Shown: positions 21,961-32,720, numbered from the stretch's first letter. The stretch is 64,000 nt of DNA from Ceratotherium simum simum (GCF_000283155.1 NW_004454229.1:5889439-5953438), one strand, 5' to 3'. Numbers and translations: made by a program. The notes: generated by a model from the sequence alone, not told the origin.

Positions 21961-24300
21961 CCCAGGAGGCCTGGCTCTCCGCGGCCTGTCACTGACCTGC
22001 TCGGTAACTTTGGACGGTCACATCCCCCTCTGGGGACGGGCAGCCGAACTGACACATCTTGCTGTGGCCCGACTATGTGTGCGGTTCTGTGCAGACAGCT
22101 CCTTGTTTCCTTGTTCCCGTCTCTCCTGCCCCATTGGGGTATCTAACAAGCAAGTATTGAGCGCCTGCTGTGTGCCGGGTGCTGTCCCAGGAGCTGGGCC
22201 ATCCGCAGTGAGGAGGACGGATCGGGACCTGCCTCATGGGGCGAACACTGTAGCGGGAGCGTCCCCAATCCGTCCCTCCACAGCAGCGGGTGGGAGGGGG
22301 CTCCTGAGGCAGAAATCTGGAGTATCCCTCCCCATCACCCCCTTCCTCAGCGCCCCCTCCCCCACACCCCTATTAGGCTGGAGTGGGAGTGTGGGTGAGG
22401 CTGGAAGGGGTCGCAGAAATGGAGTCTCTCTGGACCTGGGGCTCCTGTCTGTGAAGTGAGAGGGAGTGAGCTGGTGGCCTCGGTGGGCCCCCTCAGACCT
22501 GACGGTATGGGTCTGGGGGACCGCAAGGGCCAGCAGGAACAGAGAATTGGGAGGCAGGGGGAGTCCCTGGAGGGCAGATGTGGGTATCTGCCCAGCATCC
22601 AGGGGACCCTGGGCCTGGTCATGAAGGGCAGAAGGGGAGGTTACAATACCCATTCACCCGAGAGACCCCTGGCAGGTGGAGTTCAGGTTGAGGAGGGGTC
22701 AATGTCATGGGCTCCGGTCCTGGTGGCAGAAATAGGGCAGCTGCAGTGGCGGCTCAGAGCCAGGGACCTGCCAACAGCCAGAGAGACCACCGAAGGACAC
22801 GGGGCCAGGCCACTGTCGCCTCCACTCCCTCCCACCCGCCGAGTCCAGCACCCCGGCCTTCCTCTCGCCCTGCTGCCTCAGACTCAGCAAAATGAACCGA
22901 GAGGCTTTGGCTGTGTCACGGCTCAGGGCCTCCCTGCCAGCTGCACCAGGATGGACGGACCCAGGAGCTGGCACAGGCCTGAATGGGGTGTGGGGAGTCG
23001 CAGGCAGAGGAATCCAGAAGCTTTGCTGTCACAGAAGAGGAGGCCTCCCCATCACTTCCATCGCGGGGCGTCTGCGTGGACATCGTGGCCAGAGACGCCA
23101 CGTGAGAGACGTTTGAAGTAACAGTTGGCTGGGGGCTGGTTTTTACCTCAGAGGAAAACAAATCTTGAAGCAAGGGGCTGGAAGATTCAACTTCTGACAG
23201 AAGGGTGATCTGACCCCAGACCCCTCCACTAGCCCCACTCCAAACATATATAAGTGTGGGTAAAATATTACTGGGGAAAAACACAAAGAGCCCCTGCCCC
23301 AAAGGCGCCCCCCAGCAGCACTCTTCTGGGACCCCCGTTCCAGCACGGCCCCCCCGCCCCCGCCCCTCCAAGCAGTGCCTGCTGCCCTGGGCAAGGCACT
23401 CGCTGCCCCGGCCGGCCACGGCCACGGAGGCTGAGGCGGGAGGGAGCAGGGAGGGAGCAGGGGGACCTGGCGTGTAAAGAGGGCAAGGGAAAGAGAATGG
23501 AGGAAAAAGAGACAAAAGGAATGCGGGGGGCGGGAACTGGGAGGGGAGAGGGAGACAAAAGGGCATCCTCAGAGAAAGGTGAGACAGAGAGAGGGAAACG
23601 GAGGGTGAAGAGCCAGAGAGAAGTGCGGGGGCACCGAGGGGGAGAAAGAGAGAGAGATGGAGGAGAGAGGGACAGGGAGAGATGGAGAAGAGGGGACAGG
23701 GAGACGGAAGGCAGACAGAAACAGAGTGGCAGGGCGATCTGCGCCCATCTCAGTCAGCCTGGACAGACAAAGGCTAGGGCTGCGGGGCGGTCTGGAGTGG
23801 CTAGGCTGGAAGGGCAGCCCGGTCACCTGGCAGGCCTGGGCACTGTCTTTGCGCCCTGGGTCCCCCTTGGGGGCCCCTGGACAGACTCAGTTCCACTGCC
23901 CTATGGACCCCACAGGGCTCAGCCTGGGCCCATCCCCCAAGCGCTCTCAGGTGAGAAATACCAACCCCCCCCCCCCACAGCCCTCCTTGTGTGAGGGTGG
24001 GCAGTAATCACCATGCACCCCAAGATGGCATGGACTCCTGCTCAGGAGGGTCTGCGGTTCTCTAACTAAGGGGGGAAGAAAGCACTGGCTGGGAAGGGAG
24101 CTCGGGTCCAGTCTCTCAGCAGGTCCTACCCCAGGGGCCCTGCCCTCCTCTGTCCTCACCTTAGACTAGGAAGGAGACCCTGCTGGCGTCAGGGCATCAG
24201 AGAGGGAGGGTCCCCTGAGGGTGCCAAGAGGAGAAGCAGAGACTCAGAGAGGACCCCAGCAGGGCAGGACTGGTAAAGCTGTGACTTACTGAGCCCCGCC
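21961..24300. other. Intergenic, GC-rich, purine tract
   Basis: No gene. 22150-22230 contains tattgagcgcctgctgtgtg and gccgggtgctgtcccagg, an old repeat motif. 23415-23730 is a long purine-rich tract on the plus strand. 23966-23978 is a run of 13 c. The 271-, 246- and 221-codon-scale frames over this region are compositional artefacts with no domain. Confidence 0.45.
23415..23730 (+). repeat. Purine-rich low-complexity tract
   Basis: About 300 bases of mainly g and a (gggagcagggagggagcagg, agacaaaagggcatcctcag interruptions, gagaaagagagagagatgga, gggacagggagagatggaga). It has no fixed period. Strong strand asymmetry could favour triplex (H-DNA) structures. Confidence 0.75.
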
Positions 24301-24309
24301 TTCGTCCCC

Positions 24310-24395
24310 AGCTCACTGGTCTGTCTTTTCTCCCTCTCTGTCTCTTTGTTTCTCTTTGCCTGTCTCCTTTTCTCCCTCTCTCGGTCCCTCTGAAA
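24310..24395 (+). repeat. Pyrimidine-rich tract
   Basis: Tract of c and t with tctctg-like repeats (ttttctccctctctgtctct, ttctccctctctcggtccct) just upstream of an AT-rich conserved-looking block. Confidence 0.7.
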
Positions 24396-24439
24396 CTAAA
24401 TGGGATCCAACTGCTAGCGCCCTGTGTGTTCTCCCGCTC

Positions 24440-24610
24440 AGGGCTCAGCCATCTCCATTATTAATAGAAATACGTCCGCATTGTACAGCTTAATGCTGCT
24501 TCTCTGGAGTGGATTAAGTGCTCACAATGACACGCAGGATTGATGCCTGAGCATTCCTGTGACAGGAATTTCACCACGGCCGTTTAATTAGTTCCATAAA
24601 ACCCGTGGGC
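24440..24610. promoter_or_regulatory. Candidate conserved non-coding element
   Basis: An AT-richer island in GC-rich DNA, with no repeat hallmarks. It holds several homeodomain-type cores: ccattattaatag (24458-24470), gcttaatgctg (24488-24498), gtggattaagtgc (24510-24522) and gtttaattag (24581-24590). This composition is typical of developmental enhancers. It lies about 1.7 kb past the GLIS1 polyadenylation site. Conservation and function are inferred. Confidence 0.45.
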
Positions 24611-26324
24611 GATGGGACTGGGGGGCGCGGGAAGCTGGGTGGGCATCAGGAGCCCTGGGTCCTCATCCCAGGCGCCGATGTGCTGAGTGACAGCAGCCCC
24701 TCCTGCTGGGGTCTTGGACTGGCCTGCCCTGGGAGGCCGGGGCTGGGGGAGGAGGGGAGCAGGTCACCCTGAGTCTTCCGTGATGGGGGTGCAGTGAGTG
24801 GGAGCACGTGCTCTACCACCAGCCGGCTGGGCCCCGTGGACATCTTGACGTCCCTCAGTCTCTGCATCTGTAACCTGGGGGACTGTCAGCGAGCTCCGGC
24901 AGGACACAGGTGGTCTTCTCCCGTGGGGGGAGGTGAGGAGGGTTTGGTGAAGGGACACGGGGGAGGGCAGAGTGTCAGGTAAACAAGGGACAGTGAGGCG
25001 CCCGGCCCTTCCTGAGAGTGGGGGCCACTCCGGCCCCCAGCCTGAAGGGGGAGGACAGGAGGCCGCTGCCGCCACCTGGAGGGCGGGCCATGTGACCTTC
25101 AGTGGAGGCCACACTGCCCCGGGACCCTCCCTCTCCTCCTCTCTCCCATGCTGGTGTCCTTGTTGGCTGAGCCAGCGGGAAGGGAGCCCAGATACAGTCC
25201 CCACAGGTGGGCCCTGGACCTGGGCGCAGGGCAGGTGGAGCGCGCACCTAGGGCGAACAGGAGTAGTGGAGAGCTGAGTCGCGTGAAGGCCCCGCATGCC
25301 CAGTTCAGAGCAGCCCTCCCCAGGCAGCGTGGTCAAAGCCTCCCCAGGGTACGTGGAGGGACCAGGCACACAGCGCGGGTGCCAGTCCTGGTTCTCTCTC
25401 TACTTGGCCGGGTGGCCTCTCTGAGCATCAGTTTCCCTCTCTATAGAGAAGGGGGTTGACTAGGTCTTTCCACCTTGCTTTGCCTACCGAACCCAGCCAT
25501 GCGGTGCAAAGAGGCGTCCCTCAGACCTGGATTTGACTCCTGGCTGCTCCTCCTCACCCCAAGGGGGATAGAAAGACCCTCCACAGGGCTGTTTCAGGAG
25601 TATGGGGAGGGCCCAGCACACAGTAGGTGCACAGTAAACGCGGCCTCACTTCTTCATTTCACTTCAGCAGCGACGAGGCAGGAATTTTCCTTGAGGGTTT
25701 TTTTTACCAGGTGACCTTCAGGGTGACATGGTGAGGCACAGGACACTGTCCAGGGCACCTGCACAGGCCTGGATGGTGGGCTGTTGCAGGTGCTGGATGC
25801 TGGGGAGACAGATGGGCAGGGGAGGCTGGCAGCCCCACGGGAGCTTTGGTGCCCTCGGCACTGGCCTCTCCCTCCTGGGCCACTCGGGGTGCGGTGGGAC
25901 TCTGTACAAAGGATGCTTTCTGCTCCCCGCCTGCCTGAGGGCCTTGCCTCTGCCCCTCGCCTCCTAGAGGCTCTGTCCCTGGAGGCCTGCCCTGCTCCCC
26001 CAGAGCCAGCACAGAAGGGAAGCGGCTCCTCCACTGGCTGAGGAGTCAGAGCAGAGACCACAGGTCCGGGTCACACGGATCTGGGTTCTGGTCCCAGTCC
26101 CAGCCCCGGTCTGCCCGCCTGCCCCGTGGTGCGGTCCTGGGACCAGGGCTGGGGTCTGTCGGGCCCACAGCGCGTAGTGGGGGCCACGTGACACGCCCGC
26201 ACCCCTGCTGGGGGAAGCCAGGGCCCCAGCTGAGCCTGGCCCCGGATCTTGGCTCTCTGTCGCACACGTCTCCACCTTCTCCCGGTCTCGGCCTCCAGGC
26301 TGAATCACAAAGCAGAAGCAGGCC
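24611..26324. other. Intergenic between GLIS1 end and candidate element
   Basis: GC-rich, no gene. MIR-like fragments: 25395-25465 (ctctctgagcatcagtttcc), 25605-25660 (cccagcacacagtaggtgca). The rest is not recognised. Confidence 0.4.
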
Positions 26325-26698
26325 CCCAAGTCTCATTTCCAGTTTTTAATGTTTTTCTTGTAAAACCAAAAATATAAAACTGGCAGGGGAATGGAAAACA
26401 AGTTCTGTACATTTTATATACACGAGGTCTGTGATTTCAAAACCATTGGGGAGAGAAAAGGAAGACAGTCAAGGGAAGGTCACAGGTCACGGATCCTGAC
26501 GGGCACCTCTGAGCCCCGGCTCGGGCTCGGATGAGGGCTCCTGGCCAGTGTGGGGCGGCCGCCGCAGGCCCGGCACCCTGGGCTGGGGAGGACTGCGGCC
26601 CGGCTGCTCGGGGTGGGTGCGTGGAGGGTGGGAACAGACGGCGCGTGGGCGAGGTGGCGTCTGCGTGGACGGTGGGCAGGTGCAGGCAGGGCCTTCCT
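26325..26698 (-). other. GLIS1: GLIS1 3' UTR
   Basis: The 3' UTR runs from the TGA stop to an inferred cleavage site near 26325-26335, about 370 nt. Its 5' half is GC- and CpG-rich. Its 3' half becomes AT-rich, with runs read on the minus strand as TATATAAAATGTAC and TTTTATATTTTTGG, just before the polyadenylation signal. The exact cleavage position is inferred, not seen. No longer 3' UTR is supported, since the DNA beyond is GC-rich and featureless. Confidence 0.8.
26345..26350 (-). promoter_or_regulatory. GLIS1: Polyadenylation signal of GLIS1 (ATTAAA)
   Basis: ATTAAA on the minus strand is the second most common mammalian polyadenylation hexamer. It sits about 350 nt after the GLIS1 stop codon, in the AT-rich end of the UTR, and is followed about 35 nt later by a T/G-rich stretch (GCTTTGTGATT) suitable as a downstream element. 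No AATAAA is seen nearby. Confidence 0.75.
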
Positions 26699-26856
26699 TC
26701 AGGTGTCCGTGTAGATGGAGGGGATGTGGCTCAGGCAGTGGTCAAAGGCCCCGTTGGGGAAGAAGCCACAGTCCTCAGGACCACTGGGCACCACGTCTTC
26801 AGATGGCTGTGGTGGCAGCGGCGTGGGGCACGGGGCCTCGGCCAGGGCCTCGTAGC
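26699..26856 (-). CDS. GLIS1: GLIS1 terminal coding exon
   Basis: This is the last coding exon: 158 nt including the TGA stop at 26701-26699. It completes the glycine codon, then encodes YEALAEAPCPTPLPPQPSED, VVPSGPEDCGFFPNGAFDHC and LSHIPSIYTDT. The acidic, aromatic end (EDCGFFPNGAFDHC ... SIYTDT) is the conserved GLIS1 C-terminus. The acceptor is CCACAG, preceded 6 bases upstream by another CAG that could also be used in frame (adding Ala-Thr). The neighbouring gene downstream of GLIS1 in mammals (DMRTB1 in human, from recall) is not in this window. Confidence 0.96.
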
Positions 26857-27222
26857 CTGTGGCTGTGGGGGACAGGGTCCTGGTTGGAGGACTTGGGGGC
26901 TATACCTCGTCATTTTTTCCCAGCTCCCAGGCCCCCCTCCTGCCCAGGGTCCCTCCTCACAGCGTCCCCCCAGCAGGGCCTGCTCTGAGCCCTCTGCTCT
27001 CCCAGATGGAGAGCTGGTGGGGGAGGCGTTTGGGAGGAGGTGCCCCAGGCCTCGCACTTCCAAGGGGCCAGGGCGGCTGGGGAGACAGGCATGGGCTGGC
27101 TTGGGGTGGCCCGTCACCCAGTGCTGGATGGTGGGGCAGAATGTGGGGAGGGCAAGGAGGGTGGGGGGGTATCACAGCTCTTGCCCTTGGGGGGTGGTCC
27201 CCTCCTGGCAGAAGGAGCCTAG

Positions 27223-27241
27223 CCCACCCCCACCCCCACCC
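27223..27241 (-). other. Candidate G-quadruplex in GLIS1 intron
   Basis: The minus strand reads GGGTGGGGGTGGGGGTGGG, four G runs with single-T loops. It lies about 370 bases upstream of the last exon's acceptor, on the sense strand of the GLIS1 transcript. Confidence 0.65.
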
Positions 27242-27309
27242 TTTCAGGTTCCTGGCCCCACCAGACACACAAGCCCAAGGAAGGGGACCAGCACTCACCA
27301 GGCTTGTTT

Positions 27310-27470
27310 AAATCTTATCTCACTTGTGTTCACAACCAGCCCGTGAGGTGGGACTCACTGTCCCATTTTACAGCTGAGAAGATGGGCTCAGACAGGGCAA
27401 GACAGCTGCCCAGGTCATACAGCTAGTAAGTGGGGGAGCTGGGACTTGAACCCCGGTCCATCTGGCTCTT
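27310..27470 (-). repeat. MIR SINE, antisense
   Basis: cactgtcccattttacagct, agacagctgcccaggtcata and gtgggggagctgggacttga are a long, well-preserved antisense MIR, in the same strand as GLIS1 transcription. Confidence 0.85.
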
Positions 27471-27849
27471 CCACTGGACATGCTGTCTCCAGCGTGGGGA
27501 CACAGCTCAGAGGCCCTCAAATGGGAGGGGCCTGGAGAGGTCATCCTATCCAGTCCCTGCCCTGGGCTGCTGTCATGAATTTGTGTGGCCTCAGTCTTCC
27601 CATCCGTGCAGTGGGATCAGGCTGAACTCTTCCTGAGGCCCCACAGCCCCACCGGAGGCTGGGCTGCCACCCACATAGAGGGGAGAAAGGAGACCAAAAG
27701 AACCCCCATCCCCATGTGGGGACATGGAAGCTGCCCCCTCAGAGTTATTTATTTCAGGTCTTGTTGCTAAACCAAGAAATCCCTCCTTGGGCTGGACCGG
27801 GGCCGGAGGATGACGGGGTGGGGGAGCCAGCGGTGCTGAGGACAGCGGT

Positions 27850-28350
27850 GGGTGCCTAACCACACACCAATCCATGTGTGTGCAAACACAGAACACACCC
27901 ACCCGTCCCTGCACGCCCTGTGATTGGGTACACCTGCCTCTGGTGCATGTATGTGAAGTGTCCACCCACAGATGTACTTACACTGTGCTTGAACACACGG
28001 GCACACATGCACACTCATCTAAAACAGCCCAAAGGTGCTAATGCACATCCAGGCACACACGTGTGTGTGCACAAGGACAGGGGTCATAGGGTGGTAACGT
28101 AACGTGTGCACAGACGGGGTATGAACATCAGCACAAGCACGATGCAAGCACACGTGCGCGGACACGAGCGCATGCCCCGTGAGCTCCTTACACACTCACA
28201 GGGGCTCACACTGCTTGGAGCCCACCCACGCCGGCCCTACATGCACATACACACAGACGTGCCCCACCAACACGTGAGGAAAGAAGACATACGCAGAAAC
28301 GGGAGCACGTATGTGAACACGTGGACCCACGGCTCTGCGTGTGCTCGTCT
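27850..28350 (+). repeat. CA/TG-rich cryptic simple region
   Basis: The segment is rich in short cac/aca/tgtg units (ggcacacatgcacactcatc, cacacacgtgtgtgtgcaca, cacgtgcgcggacacgagcg) without a long perfect array. It looks like a degraded microsatellite or minisatellite. Confidence 0.55.
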
Positions 28351-28709
28351 GTGGCCTCGTGCTTGTCCATATGTCCTTATCCCTCCACCCCCAGCTGCAC
28401 ACACCCAGAGCTGCCCAAGGGGCCTCTGGGACGGGGTCTCAGGCTCCCCTCTGTCTGGGGCCCAGCCTGCCCAGGCCTGGTAGCTTCCAGCTGGACCTGG
28501 GCCTGAGGCTGGCCTGGGGTGCGGCTTGCCTTGGGGAACCCAGGAGGGTCCAGCCCCACCCATCTGATGCTCTGCTCCCACCAGGACTGGCCCTGCTGGT
28601 CTGAGCCTGACTCTGCCGTGGGCTGTGCCCAGCCCACCCACCCCCCGGGCTTCTCCACCCCAGCCAGGGGCACTACTCGGGGAAAGGTCCAGGGCCCTGT
28701 GGGGACACA

Positions 28710-28885
28710 GATGCAGCGTGAGGAAAAAGCACAGCCTCCAGACTCTGTCCCTTCCTAGGAGTGTGGCCCCTCTGGGCCTCAGTCTCCTCATCTGTTCAAT
28801 GGAGATCAGTGTTTGTCTCTTCCCCGCTGCATCCCCAGGTCTACAACTGCGCCCGGTACACAGTAGGCGCTCAGCAAATATTTAA
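28710..28885 (+). repeat. MIR SINE
   Basis: gcctcagtctcctcatctgt, tcaatggagatcagtg and cacagtaggcgctcagcaaa give MIR core and full tail in plus orientation. Confidence 0.85.
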
Positions 28886-28969
28886 AGGGAAACATCAGCC
28901 GGACTGCGAGCTCCCGGTCTCATCTCCTCTGTGTCTTCAGAAACCTGCCAGCATCTAGACATGTATACG

Positions 28970-29130
28970 CCGTGGAGGGAACACTGACTTCGGTGTCAGG
29001 CGTGTGCAGATCCCAGTTCTTTGGGGTCGTGAGACATCTCAGAGCCCTTATTTCCCCCTCTGTAAAGTGGGGATGACCCTCCCTCTGTCCCACGGCTGCG
29101 GGAAAAGGTGTGGAGAGCACGCGGCACAGG
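28970..29130 (+). repeat. MIR SINE
   Basis: gacttcggtgtcaggcgtgt, ttatttccccctctgtaaag and tggggatgaccctccc follow MIR order. It ends about 50 bases from the exon at 29182. Confidence 0.75.
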
Positions 29131-29181
29131 GCTGGGCTCTGGTGGGCACTCGGGGAAGGGAGGCATGCAGGGGGGGCTCAC

Positions 29182-29349
29182 CTGTGGCAGGTAAAGGTGC
29201 ACTGAGGCTGTGGTAGCCATTGGGCCGCAGGGGGTTGAAACCGTGGGCCTCCCCAGCCAGTCCGTCCCCACCCGCTGTTGGCTCGGCCGTCCGGTAGCAG
29301 TCGCCATAGGGGAAGCAATTCTGGATGGAGTGGAAACTGCCCTGGTACC
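29182..29349 (-). CDS. GLIS1: GLIS1 exon: C-terminal region
   Basis: This exon of 168 nt completes a glycine codon and encodes YQGSFHSIQNCFPYGDCYRT, AEPTAGGDGLAGEAHGFNPL and RPNGYHSLSAPLPAT, ending one base into the next glycine codon. The aromatic- and Cys-containing motif around FPYGDCYR is strongly conserved in GLIS1. The acceptor is ...cctctgcag and the donor is GTGAGC. No zinc finger or other named domain lies here; it is part of the C-terminal regulatory region. Confidence 0.95.
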
Positions 29350-29973
29350 CTGCAGAGGCGGGCAGCAGGGGCCACATTAACAAAGGAACAATGCCCAGAG
29401 CTGGGAGGTGATCTCCCTGCTGTGCTGCTCAGTGCCCCACACTGTCCTGTGCAGATGTGGTGGGTGTGAATGAGAGGAGAGAGCCACAGGGCAGAGCAGG
29501 TACCAGGGGTCTGGGCCCCTTCCCAGCTGCACGGGAGGGGGTTGGGCGATGTGGCCCCACATGGCTGCGCCGACTCGAGTCATCGTGGCTGATGAGACTG
29601 CGCCGAGGGAAGGGACTGTTGGCCCTCTACCCCCTCCCCTCTGAGATACCCAACCACTCACAGCTCCTCCAAGCAGGAGACCATTCCCACCGGGCCACTG
29701 CCAATGCTGTTCCCATGATGTTCCTGCTGCTGGGAGAGCCCTTCGACACCTTGTCACCTTGGTGAGGGAACAAACTTTTCCTCACCCCTCAGAACGAATT
29801 TCCTCCAGGAAGCGCCCCTGACTAGGCGGTGGGTGGGAGGCATGTGGGGTCACCCGACTCCCAGCTTCTCCCAGTGTGGCCCTCAGCGGCTGCCTCCCCC
29901 AGGTCACGTCTCGCTCCTCTCGGCACCCCGAGGGGAATCTGGGTGTGGAGGAGAGGCCCCCGCCAGAGCTCAC
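29350..29973 (-). other. GLIS1 short intron (624 bp)
   Basis: No repeat or additional exon is recognised. The acceptor polypyrimidine region (minus strand) is short but ends in a clear cctctgcag. Confidence 0.75.
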
Positions 29974-30152
29974 CTTGCGGGCTGGGCAGAGGTGGGGGTG
30001 GAGGGCTCTGGAAGGGCGGGTAGGGCGGCTTGCTGGGGAGCGTGGGGAAGGGCTGGCCCCCTGGAGAATGGCTCTGAGAGGACGGCGGCAGCAGTGGTGG
30101 CCCGAGCCCCTTCGGGGGGCTGACCACGGGCGAGAGGAGGCTGCGTCCCAAC
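29974..30152 (-). CDS. GLIS1: GLIS1 exon: proline-rich segment
   Basis: This exon of 179 nt completes the split Arg codon, then encodes LGRSLLSPVVSPPKGLGPP, LLPPSSQSHSPGGQPFPTLP and SKPPYPPFQSPPPPPLPSPQ before ending one base into a glycine codon. Proline and serine dominate, including a five-proline run. The family is known to carry transactivation activity in this C-terminal half; assigning activity to this exon is inference. The acceptor is ...ctctccag and the donor is GTGAGC. The downstream intron is only 624 bp, the shortest in the window. Confidence 0.95.
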
Positions 30153-30414
30153 CTGGAGAGAAGGGAGACGGCCATCAGCAGGACGGGCTCTGTGGCTCGT
30201 GGGGGCCAGAGGCCTGGCTCGCTGCTTGCTCCCCTCTAGCAACGGGGAGCTCACTAGCTGACCTGCTCTAACTTACGACAGTCAAGTTAGAAGAGGATGC
30301 TTTTATTTCTGATTATGTTCAAACTGGAATTAAATTATAAAATCCTCTAAGCTTTGGAGTCCAAAGGAATTAGTAAAGAGAAACGTCTATCTGGTATTTA
30401 GGACTGATGGACAG

Positions 30415-30545
30415 CAGGAACACTGGTTACAAGTACGACCTTTGGAGCGGATGGAACTGTGTTTCAAACCCCATCTGCTCTCACTGGCCATGTGGCTGTG
30501 AGCAAGTCGCTTCGTGTCTCTGAGCCTCGGTTTCCTCGCAGGGTT
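30415..30545 (+). repeat. MIR SINE
   Basis: gtacgacctttggagcggat, gtgagcaagtcgcttcgtgt and ctctgagcctcggtttcctc follow the MIR consensus. Confidence 0.8.
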
Positions 30546-32189
30546 GCTGTGTTCTCCACCTGGCAACCAGGGCTAACTACCAGCTGCCCCGCTGGACCCT
30601 GATGCTCCAACTCTGTGCCCGCCACTCTGGCCACCTGCAGGACGAGCCCAGGAGCAGCCCACACTGAAAGCCTTGGCAGAGCCTTAGCAAGAGGATACCC
30701 CGCGGCACTACCAGTCACCGTTCACCGAGCCTCTGCCTCGCCCCAGGCCTGTGAGAGATGTTCTTGTGTGCTTTTTGCAGATCGAAAAACCAAGGTTCAG
30801 AGAGGTTGTCCAAGTTACTCCTGGCCACACAGCACTGACCTCATGGGTTATAGTGAGGGTAAAACTAGATAAAGCGATGCAGACAAAGCACCGAGGATGG
30901 TGTCAGATACACTCTTAGGCACTCTGTGAATCATCATTATTATCAAGACGGAGGGAAGGAAAATCAGCAAGTAGGTCTGATGTCCACATCGGCCCTTATT
31001 CCCCTGCAGGGGTACTTGTAGGGACCTTCCACCTCCATTCCTAGCCATTTCTCCTCCACTTCATACCTCCTCGATGGAGGACTCACCCTCTCCCTTCATA
31101 CAGAGACTGAGGGGATGAGGCCTAGCCTGTGCGCTCTGGAAGCTCGTGTTCTGAAACAAGACTGCAGCCGCTGAGAGCCGTGTGGTCACCCCTAACCCGG
31201 CTGAGCCCCATGGGCCACCTGACTGGACCGCACATCACTCTAGACCCGGCTCCCTCCTCACGCTGCCTTCCGAAGCCCTGGGGTCTGCTCACAGGAATCA
31301 AAATGGCGCTGGGTCAGCTGGGCGTGGGGCCTTGGGACCCGCTGAAGGCTCTCGGCCTACAGGGCACGTGTGTGCACTGCAGGAAGAGGGAGAGTGAGAG
31401 GCAGAGTCTCCGTTTTCTCTGCATTTGCAGATTTGTGGGACCATCAACATTAAAATATACTGCAGGTGTAACGTCACAGCTCCAGGTGACCCCCTCGGGC
31501 TAGGCATGCCACCCTGGCCCACCCCCTGAGACACGAGGTGTTAACAGGACAGATCCCCATCTCTCTCTGAGGGCAGCGGGACTATCCTAAAACACGAAAA
31601 GGACACTTGCGGAGACTGTAGCTCTGCCGAGTCCCCTCTGCTGTCACCACCCCTCTACTGTGCTGTCATCATTCACATGTCTGGGACCCCCCCACACACA
31701 CTGTTCCATGCTGAAGGCAGCAGAAGGGGTGCCTCTGCGCCGGGCCCCCAGCCTCTAGCCCAGCAACTAACATGCTGTAGGTACACATGTCCCCCGCTTT
31801 AACTTAACAAACTGAGCCCTCGTCGAGGCTCCATGAATTAATGATCATTATCATCATCACTAATATTTGTAGGCCTGTTTTGCAGGGCCGTCAAGTGGGA
31901 CAGGGCCTACCACTGTGCTCTATAAACTGTGGAGGGCTGTGCACAAGCTGTGTCCTCATAACCAGTTCTCCTGGCTGAGGCTGGGCCGAGGCGTGGCCAG
32001 GACGGTGGATCCTCCTCCCTCGGGCCCAGGGCATGGTGCCCGTCTGCCTCATGCCCAACCTGCCCTGGCCGCCCCCCCCCCAGCCCTTCTCCGATTTCCT
32101 GTCAGCCCCTCGGGGGAGCTCCTGCGGGAGGGCCGGGTCTCGGCCCTGTCCATCATGCGCTCAGCCCTGGGCCTGGCACACAGCGAACA

Positions 32190-32720
32190 GCTGATAAGTG
32201 CTAACAAGTGGGTTTCTGAATGGCTCAGCTACAAACCCAGAGATTAACAGCGCTGCAGAATTAAGGAGAACCAGATCTGAAGAGGAAAAAACACGCGTTT
32301 TCAAAGTTTGTTTTTCCTGTCTCAAACCTGCCATAAATTCACATTTGCCACCTTCACAGCCAGTGAAATTAAACAGAACACGCGTCTCGGCAACAGACGC
32401 GCAGGCGGAGTCAGGCTGCTCTACCTGAACTCTTTAAAAGGAGAAGGGATCATCTGCAGCTCCTCTTCCGAGTCATGCAAACGAGTCCTAACTCAAATAT
32501 TTTTGCTTCAATTGGAACCTATAAAAATTAATATAAAACCTCACTGGCCTGGCAGACTGCGGGCTTCATAACTTGCACGGGGCTGGGGGAAAACAACCAC
32601 CCTATTCGGCGTCTTCTCTGAGCCAGGGTAAATACATTTGGTCATGAAGTCAGGCCCTCTTGGCATATTTTTGAGTGAATCAGATAATTCTGTCAAGCTA
32701 TTTAAACGTCCTAGCAAACC
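32190..32720. promoter_or_regulatory. Candidate intronic enhancer / conserved block
   Basis: About 530 bp with balanced-to-AT-rich composition in a GC-rich intron and no repeat signature. It contains an octamer-like atgcaaac (32477-32484), aaattaatataaaa-type homeodomain cores (32525-32538), and tctttaaaagg and tatttttgagtgaatcagat stretches. This looks like a developmental enhancer by composition. Function is inferred only. Confidence 0.4.

Larger units (their letters stand above)
26857..29181 (-). other. GLIS1 intron before the last exon
   Basis: This 2325-bp intron contains a G-rich run on the transcribed-sense strand (27223-27241 reverse), an antisense MIR at 27310-27465, a CA/TG-rich cryptic simple region at 27850-28350 and a plus-orientation MIR pair at 28710-29125. 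No extra exon is supported. Frames on the plus strand (for example 26531-27346) run through the terminal exon in antisense and are shadows. Confidence 0.8.

Noticed and set aside
22348..22367. Second CTCF-like motif on the minus strand (AGGGGGCGCT core)
   Set aside because: The second half of the motif matches, but the ccac half is replaced by g residues. It is too weak to call without a matrix score.
1..26324. DMRTB1 or another neighbouring gene
   Set aside because: No DM domain, cysteine-rich zinc module or other recognisable coding exon was seen. The interval appears intergenic.
26531..27346. 271-codon plus-strand frame
   Set aside because: It runs antisense across the GLIS1 3' UTR, terminal exon and intron; a shadow of the real gene.
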